NCBI GenBank assembly: GCA_036524155.1
Contig: DATDCV010000713.1
Location: 1 to 18,946 of the forward strand
Direction: 5' to 3'
Length of the DNA stretch: 18,946 nt
Source: DATDCV01 sp036524155
Lineage (GTDB): Bacteria; Verrucomicrobiota; Verrucomicrobiia; Limisphaerales; UBA8199
Shown here: piece by piece, positions 7,149 to 14,900 of the stretch
Position numbering within the stretch: position 1 is the first letter of the stretch
Layout: every line of letters begins with the position of its first letter
Translations under genes and position numbers: made by a program
Notes under the pieces: generated by a model
Told to the model about the DNA's origin: nothing
Databases searched by the model: none
What the model saw: only the letters and a program-made list of their open reading frames with translations

Positions 7149-8468
7149 ATGCCCTCCACTGTTTCTCTTGAACGGCTCCGCCAACACTGGTCTGAACTCT
7201 GCCTTCACATTGGCGAACGGCGGGCGGGCAGCGCCGGCGACCGCGCGGCGGCCGAATACGTTCTCGGGCATTTCCGCCGGGCCGGCCTGTCCGCGGCGCA
7301 CGCGGAGGATTTCCCGTGCGTCTCCGTCGCGCAGGCCCGGGCCGAGGTCGCCATCGGCGCCGGCCGGCGGCTGCGGACCGTGCCGGCGCGCGTGCTGGCG
7401 GGTTCTCCCGCCACCCCGGGCTCAAAACCAATCGCGGGCGAACTGGTCTGGATCGAGATGCCGGAGCAGGCTGACCGTCTATTCAAGCCATCCCTCAAGG
7501 GAAAAATCGTCGTGCTCTTTGGCCCGATGCCGACCCGGGCGGACCTCCACCGGCGCCTGGTCTCCTGCCGGCCCGCGCTCGTCATTCACGTCGATGACCG
7601 CCTGCCGTTTGAGTGGGTGAAGGACGATGGAGTTTACCCCGTTTGGGTCCGCCGTTTTGGGATGCCCCCCACCGTCACTATCCCCTACCGGACCGCCTGG
7701 GAACTGCGCAAAGCCGGAGCCAACCGCGCCCGCGCGCGCGTCGCTGTCCGCCTCAAAGACACCACGTCCCAAAACCTTGTCGGCGAGATCCCCGGCCGCC
7801 GCCCCGACTTGCCCCTGATCCTCGTCGGCGCTCACCACGACACCCAGTGCAATAATTTTGGCGCCGACGACAACGCCTCAGGCGTGGTGGCATTGCTCGA
7901 ACTCGCTACCCTGTTGGCCGCCGCGCGTCCGTTGCGGACCATTCGGTTGGTCTCGTTCGGCGCGGAAGAGCAACTCTCCGTCGGCTCCGCCGCCTACGTC
8001 GCGGCGCATCGGCGCGAAATGGCGTCCATTGGCGCCGTGTTCAACCTCGACAGTGTCACCTCTCCCCTCGGACATCATTGGTTGCTGCGCGCCGGCAGCG
8101 ACGCCTTCGGTCGCACCATCGTCCGAACCCTGGAGCGAGCGGGATTGGACGTCGTCGAGAAAACCGCGCCCATGCCCTTCGCCGACCAGTTTCCCTTTTC
8201 CGTCTTCGGTGTGCCGGCAGTGACCTTCCTCCGGCCCAATATGGACAGCGGCATGCGCTGGCAACATCACAGCGCGCAAGACAACCTCGACAATGTCTCG
8301 GTCACGGAGCTCGCGCGTGTCATCGCCGCCTTGGCCGCCGTCGTCACCAGCCTCTCCCGATCCCCCCGCTGGCCCTTCGGCCCCGGCCTCGCTCCGTCCC
8401 AAGTCTTTGAAACCGCCCGCCTCGGCCGCGAACTGTTCGGCCTCATCGCGAAGGGGTCAGTTAATTAG
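7149..8468 (+). CDS. M28 family zinc metallopeptidase (aminopeptidase-like)
   Basis: A 439-residue di-zinc peptidase of the M28 family. The metal-site motifs are complete and in order: GAHHD (227-231; His229 and Asp231), GADDNASG (238-245; bridging Asp241), GAEEQ (271-275; base Glu273 and ligand Glu274), NLDS (299-302; Asp301), and HHSAQDNLD (373-381; His374). Residues about 95-200 form an insert before the catalytic core, with a KGKIVVLFG segment reminiscent of a PA-like domain. There is no signal peptide, so the protein is predicted cytoplasmic unless an upstream start exists. It follows the SET gene by 3 nt. The last five codons and the TAG stop lie inside a repeat element starting at 8451, so the tail KGSVN is repeat-derived and the original C-terminus may have differed. 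Confidence 0.93.
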   Translation: MPSTVSLERLRQHWSELCLHIGERRAGSAGDRAAAEYVLGHFRRAGLSAAHAEDFPCVSVAQARAEVAIGAGRRLRTVPARVLAGSPATPGSKPIAGELVWIEMPEQADRLFKPSLKGKIVVLFGPMPTRADLHRRLVSCRPALVIHVDDRLPFEWVKDDGVYPVWVRRFGMPPTVTIPYRTAWELRKAGANRARARVAVRLKDTTSQNLVGEIPGRRPDLPLILVGAHHDTQCNNFGADDNASGVVALLELATLLAAARPLRTIRLVSFGAEEQLSVGSAAYVAAHRREMASIGAVFNLDSVTSPLGHHWLLRAGSDAFGRTIVRTLERAGLDVVEKTAPMPFADQFPFSVFGVPAVTFLRPNMDSGMRWQHHSAQDNLDNVSVTELARVIAALAAVVTSLSRSPRWPFGPGLAPSQVFETARLGRELFGLIAKGSVN

Positions 8469-8541
8469 ATTGTAATATCACTGCCACGAACCGGCTCGAC
8501 CGGTTGAATTGCCACCGCGATGACAATCTAATGAACTGGCT
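8451..8541. repeat. REP-like palindromic element, copy 1
   Basis: The first 29 bases (8451-8479, containing AAGGGGTCAG then TTAATTAGATTG) recur exactly at 16461-16489, and the next 40 bases match at about 29 positions. The element is palindromic: the left arm CAGTTAATTAGATTG (8458-8472) pairs with CAATCTAATGAACTGG (8524-8539), with about 18 of 20 positions complementary across the longer arms. The structure resembles REP/RAYT (Y1-transposase-associated) elements, but no transposase is in the window. It overlaps the 3' end of the M28 gene. Confidence 0.7.
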
Positions 8542-8613
8542 GCTTGACTTATTGGGGTGCCAGATGTTGACACGATTGTCGGCACAGGTGATGGTTCCCA
8601 AAACCCGTCGCCC

Positions 8614-9111
8614 ATGAAAAGCACCGCGAAAACCGTTGATGAATACCTGAATGGTTTGTCATCAGAACGCCGGGAAGCAATCAGTGCCGTGCGAAAAGTC
8701 ATTCTGGCCAACCTCCCGGAAGGTTACCAGGAGTGCATGAGCTACGGCATGATCGGATACGTGGTGCCCCACAGCATTTATCCGAAGGGCTACCAATGCA
8801 ATCCAAAGCTCCCGCTGCCGTTTGTGAATCTCGGTTCGCAAAAGAACCACATGGCGCTGTATTTGATGTGCATTTACGGCGACGCGAAGACAGACGAATG
8901 GTTTCGGAAAGCCTGGGAGAAAACTGGCAGGAAATTGGATAGTGGGAAGGGCTGTATCCGGTTCAAGCGGTTGGAGGATGTTCCTCTCGAAGTTGTTGGC
9001 CAACTGATTGCCCGCACGCCTGTTGCTGACTACATCACCCGCATCGAATCGGTCTTCGAGTCAAATTCCGCCAAGCGGAGCAAAGCCAAAGCCGGCAAAA
9101 CGAAGCGGTGA
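8614..9111 (+). CDS. DUF1801 domain-containing protein
   Basis: A 165-residue protein of the DUF1801 (YdhG-like) family. Function unproven; the fold is an alpha/beta domain also seen in iron-chaperone-like frataxin-type proteins. Typical features: TVDEYLNGL near the start, a helix REAISAVRKVILANLPEGYQE (20-40), a strand GMIGYVVP, and later CIRFKRLEDVPLEVVGQLI. It ends in a Lys/Arg-rich tail (SAKRSKAKAGKTKR) that could bind nucleic acid (inference). I chose ATG 8614 because the family begins about there. An in-frame GTG at 8557 would add 19 residues and sits just past the repeat element. No clear Shine-Dalgarno for either. Cytoplasmic, probably monocistronic. Confidence 0.88.
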   Translation: MKSTAKTVDEYLNGLSSERREAISAVRKVILANLPEGYQECMSYGMIGYVVPHSIYPKGYQCNPKLPLPFVNLGSQKNHMALYLMCIYGDAKTDEWFRKAWEKTGRKLDSGKGCIRFKRLEDVPLEVVGQLIARTPVADYITRIESVFESNSAKRSKAKAGKTKR

Positions 9112-9168
9112 GTCCTCGCCAACGCTTCGGAACTGCACCGACTCAAGGCCGCGAAACAAAAGCAAGAA

Positions 9169-9460
9169 GGGGATGTGGACTGGGCTGAGCGGGTATGGCT
9201 GGTCCAGCCCGCATCCCCATTGGCGAGGAAACGAGGCGGTCGGCTCCTCGTGGTCCTTGCCGACATAGAACCAGAACCTCGACCGAAAGGGGCCTTCAGT
9301 TGGCGGAACCAGTGAGCACGGTCCCTTGTTCTCGCCCCATAAGCATGACGACCAGCCGCCTGATCCTGCGACAAAGGGTCTGCCCGCTGGTGCCATAAAC
9401 CACCATTTGGGGATGGGGCTGTGTCGGCCTGTAAAAAACGCGCGGCACGGCCCCATCCCC
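9169..9460. mobile_element. MITE-like non-coding element with hairpin ends (putative)
   Basis: The outer ends are GGGGATGTGG (9169-9178) and CCCCATCCCC (9451-9460), inverted with 9 of 10 matching, and are flanked by AAGAA on both sides (9164-9168 and 9461-9465), which would be a 5-bp target duplication. Each end also lies in a local hairpin: 9169-9187 with 9197-9218, and 9407-9426 with 9443-9462 (20 bp, two G-U pairs). The middle (9219-9406) has smaller inverted repeats such as GTCGGC/GCCGAC. No ORF with recognisable protein features. It fills the 9112-9610 spacer between the DUF1801 and lyase genes. Alternatives are a structured RNA or two independent REP-like hairpins. Confidence 0.45.
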
Positions 9461-9610
9461 AAGAAGTCCGAATGTGGGAGGGCACAGGGCTTTTAGCTAC
9501 GAGTGGAAAAAGCCGCTGGCACTGGTCAGCTCCATCAGAGGCCCCATTCGTTTGGTGCAAAAGAGACTTTCCGAGCAGCCCAGCATGGCCTATTGGATCT
9601 GGCACGTAGT

Positions 9611-10435
9611 GTGAGACTGAATCAAAGAGCCCTGATTGCTTTCGTGCTGTCGCTTTCGGCTTTTGTCCTGACCCCCTGCTTCGGACAAATCCCCAGCGAA
9701 AAGGATTATCTGGCTGCTGTCCTGCCGCCTGAATTGATACGCTATGCGGGAGTCGAGGTTCCTTTCCAGGAAAACATCCATATTTGTTCAGACAGCACCG
9801 GTCGGTATCTGCAGTTTCGGTTGGTGCCGGGCCAAGCAAAGAAGAACAATGGCATTCGGGCCGAGATCAGTGTGGACTTCCCCTACAAAGTGGGCGACAT
9901 CGTCCGCTATAAATGGCAGATGCGCCTCCCGGAGGATTTCAACGGAGACGAACCAAAGAACCGCTGGTGGGTGATGGGCCAATGGCACGATCAACCAGAC
10001 CGAACCAAGGGAGAAACCTGGCAGGGATTTCCAGGGCGCAGTCCGCCAGTGTCGTTCAATTATGGGCGGCGAGACGGCAAGGACTTTCTTTCTTTGCTCG
10101 TGGGATCGCCCAAGATGAAGAGCGTCGGGCTCTTGCCAATAACCCGGGGCGCTTGGCACTCAATTGACGTTATCATCAAGTGGTCTCAAGGGGTGGATGG
10201 CCAGGTCGAGGTCTTCCTTGACGGATCCCAAGCCCCTGTCGTTACCGGCACCGGTCCCAACATGCACAACGGCTTTCACCATTATCTCAAGCTGGGCATG
10301 TACCGCCATCCAGAGATCGCCACGGAAAATCGCCTGGATATTCGAAACGTTTCTATCGAGCACCTCAAGGACTGGCCTGAAGCGGAAAAAGCTCCGCAGG
10401 AAAAACCAGCCCCGCAGCAAGATTCGCAGCGTTGA
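9611..10435 (+). CDS. Secreted polysaccharide lyase, heparin lyase I / PL20-like
   Basis: A 274-residue exported protein with the beta-jelly-roll fold of the Polysacc_lyase (PF14099) / heparin lyase I family, which includes lyases cleaving uronic-acid-containing glycans by beta-elimination. A signal peptide (hydrophobic 8-21, cleavage near CFGQ 23-26) precedes the domain. Typical family elements follow: LQFRLVPG (68-75), RAEIS (83-87), QWHDQP (124-129) with the central histidine, AWHSIDVIIKWS (181-192) and YLKLGMYR (225-232). The C-terminus is a Pro/Gln/Lys-rich tail. I chose GTG 9611 because it places the signal peptide at the N-terminus. An in-frame ATG at 9503 would add 36 unlikely residues. 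It ends 1 nt from the convergent aldo/keto reductase gene. The substrate cannot be told from sequence alone. Confidence 0.85.
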   Translation: MRLNQRALIAFVLSLSAFVLTPCFGQIPSEKDYLAAVLPPELIRYAGVEVPFQENIHICSDSTGRYLQFRLVPGQAKKNNGIRAEISVDFPYKVGDIVRYKWQMRLPEDFNGDEPKNRWWVMGQWHDQPDRTKGETWQGFPGRSPPVSFNYGRRDGKDFLSLLVGSPKMKSVGLLPITRGAWHSIDVIIKWSQGVDGQVEVFLDGSQAPVVTGTGPNMHNGFHHYLKLGMYRHPEIATENRLDIRNVSIEHLKDWPEAEKAPQEKPAPQQDSQR

Positions 10436-10436
10436 A

Positions 10437-11402
10437 TTACGCTCCACCCGTGTATCTGAAGAGCGGTGCGGTGGCCAAAGCCTTCTGCTTTATGATCGTG
10501 ACCTCTTCTGATTGCAGCGGAGTGACTTTCGGTGCCAGTTTGAGGGCAAGTTTAAGACACCCTTCGTCCGTCGGAGTCAACGCGGCAGTGACGGGATGCG
10601 ATAGAGTGAAACGAAGACCCATCAGGGCCTCATCGGGATCGGTCATGGGTTCATACCAGCAGCCTGGGTGGGCACTCCGATCAGCGTCTTTGGGCCAAGG
10701 TCGTTTGGCCATGGCCTTCAGCGCCAGGATTCCCATCTGTTTTTCATGTGCCCGCGCCAGCACTTGCGGACCAAAATTACCCGAGTGCCAGGTTGCGTAG
10801 TTCACCGGGAACATGATGGTATCAAAAGTGAACCGATCCATGAGGGCCATTGCCGCCTCAACCGAGTGCGCCGAAAAGCCCAGGAACCGCACTTTGCCAG
10901 CCTGTCTCGCAGCCTCAAATGCCTTAATCGCGCCATCTTCGCTGAAGATGGTATTGACGTCCTTGAGCGTGGTCACGTGATGCAGTTGATAGAGGTCGAA
11001 ATGGTCAGTTCGTAACCGCCGCAGCGAACGGTCCAACTCCTCCAGGGCGGCGGCCTTCGTACGCTGGGCAGTCTTGCAGGACAGAAACACCTTCTGGCGA
11101 TAGGGTTCCAGGGCAGGCCCCATCCGTTCTTCGGCCCGACCATACTCGGGCGCCACGTCGAAGTAATTGACGCTCGCTTCGAATGCCTCGCGCACCCAGT
11201 CCTTGGCTTGGTCGGGCGTGGCAAGGTTCAACACGTAGCCGCCAAAACCAATGATCGAGAGCTTCTCTCCGGTCTTGCCCACTGTCCGGCGCTCAATTGC
11301 TCCCGGCGTCGCCACACGCTCGATACCGGAGAGAGTGGCGGGGAAGCAGGCCAACATCGTTGCGGCAGAGGCCGCTTGCTTCAGGAATTCGCGTCGCTTC
11401 AT
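10437..11402 (-). CDS. TAT-exported aldo/keto reductase
   Basis: A 321-residue member of the aldo/keto reductase superfamily, which reduces carbonyl groups of sugars and other substrates with NADPH. The N-terminus MKRREFLKQ (R3, R4) plus the following Ala-rich stretch is a twin-arginine signal. MLAC (16-19) could be an imperfect lipobox, so the protein may be periplasmic or lipid-anchored. The catalytic tetrad is visible: Asp82 and Tyr87 in FDVAPEYG, Lys110 in SCK, and His141 in QLHHV. LRTDHFDLYQLH (130-141) and GKVRFLGFSAHS further on are standard barrel segments. The ATG at 11402 starts exactly at the TAT signal; an upstream in-frame start would only add 15 unrelated residues. Its stop is 1 nt from that of the convergent lyase gene. 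Confidence 0.92.
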   Translation of the reverse strand: MKRREFLKQAASAATMLACFPATLSGIERVATPGAIERRTVGKTGEKLSIIGFGGYVLNLATPDQAKDWVREAFEASVNYFDVAPEYGRAEERMGPALEPYRQKVFLSCKTAQRTKAAALEELDRSLRRLRTDHFDLYQLHHVTTLKDVNTIFSEDGAIKAFEAARQAGKVRFLGFSAHSVEAAMALMDRFTFDTIMFPVNYATWHSGNFGPQVLARAHEKQMGILALKAMAKRPWPKDADRSAHPGCWYEPMTDPDEALMGLRFTLSHPVTAALTPTDEGCLKLALKLAPKVTPLQSEEVTIIKQKALATAPLFRYTGGA

Positions 11403-11430
11403 GGAACGCAATATAGCGCAACAAGCACCG

Positions 11431-11448
11431 ATTGGCAGCTCGGCCAAT
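11431..11448. promoter_or_regulatory. Small inverted repeat upstream of the aldo/keto reductase
   Basis: ATTGGC (11431-11436) and GCCAAT (11443-11448) are separated by 6 nt, 29 nt upstream of the reductase start. It could be an operator half-site pair or chance. No -35/-10 pair could be placed with confidence. Confidence 0.2.
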
Positions 11449-11576
11449 GATTGCAGCTCACACCGTTATTGGTCACTACCACATCCACGGGCTGCTTCAA
11501 TTCTCATGCATCAACCGAAAGGAACAACACCAAATGAGTCATTTCACCGAACTCAAACCACAAATCAATCACGACC

Positions 11577-12374
11577 TCAAGGGCAAGTCCATTGTTCGAG
11601 CAGACCCCGCAACGCTTCCGCTTTTTCGCCCAGTTCTGCACTCTCGATGCTCTGAACTGACAGAATCGGCGGAAGCTTCTCATACAGCTCCGGCAAATGC
11701 AGCCAGTCAATCACCTGCTCTCGAATCCACTGGTTGTAAGCAAGCGGGTATGTGCGCCGGGCCACAAACAGCGCCTGCAAGAATTCCTGGAACGCCTTGT
11801 ATAAGCGATCAAATGCTTGGAAGTACAGGCCTCGGCCCAGGTAAAAGGGGATCGCATCTAAATCCCGAGCGCATTCCTGCCGCACCATCGTCAGCCTGCT
11901 CAGTCGGAGATCCTCCCCATAGTATGGCAGCCATTTCGACCGAAGCTCCTGAAAATATGCCCCAGCCTCGTGGAACGGGACGCCATGCGCGATGCGATTA
12001 CCGATTTCCACTTCAAAACTGTCCGGACCCCCGCCGTCGTCCCAGACAGTCGGGATCATACTACCATCAAAGACGTCCAAGTGAACCTGAGCAAATCGGC
12101 CGGTGCTCCGAAACCGTTGAATGAGAGGGTGAGTCACGCTGAACTCCCGCCACTTGCTCTCCAAAGATTGAATCGCTTGGCTCACCGCAGAAGGTGTGAT
12201 CAACACGGCCAGATCGACATCGCTGCCTGCTGTCGCCCGACCTCGGGCACACGAGTTCACCACCAAAATTGTATCTACCTGAGAATGTGCGGAGAAGAAC
12301 TCCCTCGCCAACTCAGTTACCTCTCGGTGCAGATCCGTTGGGAATGTGATCGAGCAACCCGGGGTTGATGCCAT
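11577..12374 (-). CDS. Nucleotidyltransferase domain protein with helical C-terminal domain
   Basis: A 265-residue protein with an N-terminal pol-beta-like nucleotidyltransferase domain. The signature VNSCARGRATAGSDVDLAV (39-57) is a variant of G-S-x-A-R-G-x-x-x-x-x-S-D-x-D, with Asp52 and Asp54 as metal ligands and Asp100 (VHLDVF) as the likely third carboxylate. The usual first Gly of the motif is replaced by Asn40. Residues about 160-260 are helical (for example FYLGRGLYFQAFDRLYKAF), resembling the HEPN/DUF4037-type C-terminal domain of kanamycin-nucleotidyltransferase-like proteins. It probably transfers a nucleotide to a small molecule or protein; target unknown. It lies 174 nt upstream of the reductase gene on the same strand. 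The ATG at 12374 lacks a clear Shine-Dalgarno. No separate HEPN toxin gene is adjacent, so a two-gene toxin/antitoxin pair is not supported. Confidence 0.85.
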   Translation of the reverse strand: MASTPGCSITFPTDLHREVTELAREFFSAHSQVDTILVVNSCARGRATAGSDVDLAVLITPSAVSQAIQSLESKWREFSVTHPLIQRFRSTGRFAQVHLDVFDGSMIPTVWDDGGGPDSFEVEIGNRIAHGVPFHEAGAYFQELRSKWLPYYGEDLRLSRLTMVRQECARDLDAIPFYLGRGLYFQAFDRLYKAFQEFLQALFVARRTYPLAYNQWIREQVIDWLHLPELYEKLPPILSVQSIESAELGEKAEALRGLLEQWTCP

Positions 12375-12754
12375 CGGTTAATGTCGTCGATTCCCGACGT
12401 AAATCTAGCCTTGTCCATTTCCAATAGCTGCCCTGTCCTGGTGCGGTTTGTGGATTTTCGGCAGAGCGCGGAACATTGACTGCCCTGCCGATAACCTGCC
12501 ATCGCAGATAAAGAAACCGCCATTTGATCCGCCTCGAGCCGGAATTGACCCTCAAATCGATCGAGGCCGCTTTCTGGTACCCCAAGCACCCCAGGATCAT
12601 CAAAATCGTTCCCAGCGCCATTGCATTTCCAAATCCGGTACGGCCTGAAACTGCTACATCGCCAAGGCCCAAGCACAAATCCGGTAAAAGCATCAAAGTG
12701 AAACCATCAGGACCGTTCGTTGACGAGAACGCATCCGAGATTAACGTTCTCCAC
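12375..12754. other. Divergent intergenic region without a convincing gene
   Basis: This spacer lies between the nucleotidyltransferase (leftward) and the secreted protein (rightward) and should hold both promoters, but no good -35/-10 pair is evident. The reading frame of the secreted protein stays open upstream to 12524 without family-like features. On the minus strand a frame contains one hydrophobic stretch (about 12595-12655) but no start, motif or homology I recognise. Confidence 0.45.
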
Positions 12755-13477
12755 ATGAAGCCCGTCTGCTTGGTTGTCCTCCTCGTCGCTTTGGCGGTCG
12801 CAGGAGTGGTGTATGGCGAAACGTTCATTGGCCCAACAACCACCTCCAACCGGTTGCTGGTCCCCACGAATTCCGCCATCATCATCACCACGACACTCGG
12901 CGACTTCACGAACAGCACCCAGGTTCAGCTCTACAACTCGGCGCCCTTCACGCAGAGCTATTTCGCACCTCTGGAGAACGGGAACGTCTACGCCTTGGCT
13001 GGACCCGCCGAGTTGATCTTCTCCAACGTCGTGCTGTTCACTTTTTACAGGCTGACCAACTCCGGCATCTATTCCCAGGGCATAGCCAACGACCCAATCG
13101 GCATTCCCATCGCCTCCAACAAGACGATGCACATATTCGGTGTGCCTGGAGCGGTGAACGCGAGTTTCACTCGCCAGAGCCCGGATGGTGGCGGCACTTT
13201 GAATTTCGCCTTGGAGCCGAACCGCCCTGCCGAGTTTACCGGCCCCGGAACCCTCTACTCGAACAGCGGCGTGTTCCCGCCTTACGCCAAGTTCATTTCC
13301 TATTTCGTCGAAGAGGACGGGTTTACCCTGCCGGACCAGCGGGCTATTGCCGGGCCGAGCGGAAGCTTCGCCGTTATCGTGGAGAAGTCGGTCGATCTTA
13401 CAAACTGGGCGCCTGTCTTGATGAAAAACACCTCCAATCCAGCGCCGGCGTTCTATCGACTGCGAATTCAACGCTGA
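12755..13477 (+). CDS. Secreted protein with Verrucomicrobia-type C-terminal tail
   Basis: A 240-residue exported protein of unknown function. Residues 1-22 (MKPVCLVVLLVALAVAGVVYG) form a clear signal peptide. The mature part is Ser/Thr/Asn- and aromatic-rich and lacks charged clusters, suggesting a beta-rich extracellular fold. The last 35 residues contain VEKSVDLTNWAPVL and end in FYRLRIQR, matching the 'S-x-DLTNW...FYRLR' tail seen at the end of many secreted Verrucomicrobia proteins. I recognise this from memory; its role (surface attachment or sorting) is unproven. ATG 12755 was chosen because it begins the signal peptide; the frame is open for 77 more codons upstream with no sensible start. 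It is convergent with the next gene, with only 31 nt between stops. Confidence 0.75.
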   Translation: MKPVCLVVLLVALAVAGVVYGETFIGPTTTSNRLLVPTNSAIIITTTLGDFTNSTQVQLYNSAPFTQSYFAPLENGNVYALAGPAELIFSNVVLFTFYRLTNSGIYSQGIANDPIGIPIASNKTMHIFGVPGAVNASFTRQSPDGGGTLNFALEPNRPAEFTGPGTLYSNSGVFPPYAKFISYFVEEDGFTLPDQRAIAGPSGSFAVIVEKSVDLTNWAPVLMKNTSNPAPAFYRLRIQR

Positions 13478-13508
13478 GGGGACCTGACGGGGGTATTGGC
13501 ATCCGTCC

Positions 13509-14900
13509 TCACCTGCGCGGCTGACCTGCGGACGACAAGCTAAAGGCTGCCCAGGCCGTGCACCACTGTTTGTCGAGAGTGCTATTGCCGTAGGCTTGGT
13601 AGGTCCAGAGCAGTTCGGAATTCGCTGGATCGATGCAAGTCGTGCTGTAGTGGCTCAGATTGATGGCCTCAAGGCTCGAGTATCTGTAATAGGTGGTTCC
13701 CGGCATCGCCACCACGGGCGCCCGCATTGTATTGGCCGGGTCGGTAGTCGCATGCATCATCACGTAGACCGACGGAAACTCCGTCTCCGACGTCCTCGTG
13801 CAGCCCACTCCGATGTTGCCGTGGCTGTCCACCGCCAGAGACGGATGCAAGTAATCGCACTTCGGGTCGTCAACGAAGCCCTCCTGGATCAGGGCTCCAT
13901 CGCTTATCCGCACTTCGTACCAGAGTATCCCCGGACGCGAGTTAAGCGTGAGCTTCGCCCCATTGCAGCCGAACACGCTGCCCTTGTGCACGAAAGCACT
14001 TTCGAGCCGTCTGTTACCACCACCTGCACGCAGTTTCGGCCCAGGTGCCGGCTGGACCGCGTTGTTGGAAGTGGGAGTCTGGTAAACCTTGCTCAATTGA
14101 ATGACCTTCACGTCCGAGATGCTCGCCACCAGACCAGACCAGGTGATCTTGAAGAGGTACAATTTGCCGCAAGTCCCATCGCTGAACTCGTTGACCAAAA
14201 GAACTTCGGGAGAATCCGCCGCCTTGTTGGGGTCAAGGTCCGTGGCCGGCATGGCTCCAAATCTCAAATTCGTAAACGTCTGCCCATGGGCCAACACCGG
14301 CCCGCCCGCGGCGATCACGTCGTTTTTGGGTATGGCATAACAATTCATCCCCTTCTGCCAGTCGGGGTCGCCGTTGCAGGAACAGATATAAAGCCCATTC
14401 CTGTCGACACCCATCTTCATATAGGGATCGATTGGAGGGAGAGGGAGTTTTACTCCCTTCCATGGTTGCGTGGGATCGGAACTTGTGGATACGGCCAGAA
14501 AGCAGTCCGCGACCGTGGTCCCGGCGGCGCAGGCGAACCATCGTTCGGATAACGGGTCATAGAGAATTCTGGGATCGTTGGCGTTTTCCTGTGGATTCAG
14601 CGAGTCGGCGGGTTCCACCTTTTGCCAAAACTCTCGTGTCGAATACCGCTGCAGTTCCTTCCCGCTCGCTTTTTCATGCACCACAAACCCACCTTCATCA
14701 AAATCCACGACGTGCTTCGGGCCCACTCCTCCGGCCACATCAATAGTCTGTTTCCAACCGGGACCTTTGTTTCCTGGATACGCAGTCACAACCGCCACGT
14801 CTGCCGCTAATGCAGGGACCGCTTGAGCCACCGTGACCAGAAGGCTCAGGACTATCACTGGCCGCTTCATCGAAGATGCCAGCTCCATTCGAGCACTCAA
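13509..14900 (-). CDS. Large secreted protein of unknown function, possibly beta-propeller-like
   Basis: A 463-residue exported protein. Residues 11-33 (MKRPVIVLSLLV...ALAA) form a signal peptide. The mature region has a recurring D-P-x-x-x-Y-D-P-x-x-x-R-W-F-A pattern (ANDPRILYDPLSERWFA, 107-123) followed by SDP, DPYMKMGVDRNGLYI and later HPSLAVDSHGNIGVG blades. This pattern suggests a sialidase- or NHL-like propeller (inference). Several cysteines (for example 124, 133, 173, 175, 187) may form disulfides. The start chosen is TTG at 14900, because AAGGAGG (14911-14905) lies 4 nt upstream, the best Shine-Dalgarno in the window. ATGs at 14888 and 14870 are alternatives, the last placing the signal peptide exactly at the N-terminus. 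The TTG overlaps the stop of the preceding small ORF. Confidence 0.8.
   Translation of the reverse strand: MSARMELASSMKRPVIVLSLLVTVAQAVPALAADVAVVTAYPGNKGPGWKQTIDVAGGVGPKHVVDFDEGGFVVHEKASGKELQRYSTREFWQKVEPADSLNPQENANDPRILYDPLSERWFACAAGTTVADCFLAVSTSSDPTQPWKGVKLPLPPIDPYMKMGVDRNGLYICSCNGDPDWQKGMNCYAIPKNDVIAAGGPVLAHGQTFTNLRFGAMPATDLDPNKAADSPEVLLVNEFSDGTCGKLYLFKITWSGLVASISDVKVIQLSKVYQTPTSNNAVQPAPGPKLRAGGGNRRLESAFVHKGSVFGCNGAKLTLNSRPGILWYEVRISDGALIQEGFVDDPKCDYLHPSLAVDSHGNIGVGCTRTSETEFPSVYVMMHATTDPANTMRAPVVAMPGTTYYRYSSLEAINLSHYSTTCIDPANSELLWTYQAYGNSTLDKQWCTAWAAFSLSSAGQPRR

Noticed and set aside
5604..7301. 565-codon minus-strand ORF opposite the oxidoreductase and SET genes
   Set aside because: It spans two genes with clear motifs on the plus strand; the translation is a GC-driven Gly/Ala/Val/Asp-rich shadow.
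9030..9839. 269-codon minus-strand ORF across the MITE-like element
   Set aside because: It runs through hairpins and over the ends of two real genes, with no start context or motif.
11577..12374. MntA/HepT-type toxin-antitoxin pair
   Set aside because: Only one gene is present and no adjacent small HEPN toxin ORF was found on either side.
12313..12918. Minus-strand ORF with a hydrophobic stretch in the 12375-12754 spacer
   Set aside because: One membrane-like segment is present, but the frame overlaps both neighbours and shows no family motif; too weak to call a pseudogene.
13478..13508. Shared terminator between the convergent secreted-protein genes
   Set aside because: Only a 5-bp GACGG/CCGTC pairing with a 12-nt loop and no T-tract; not strong enough to list.
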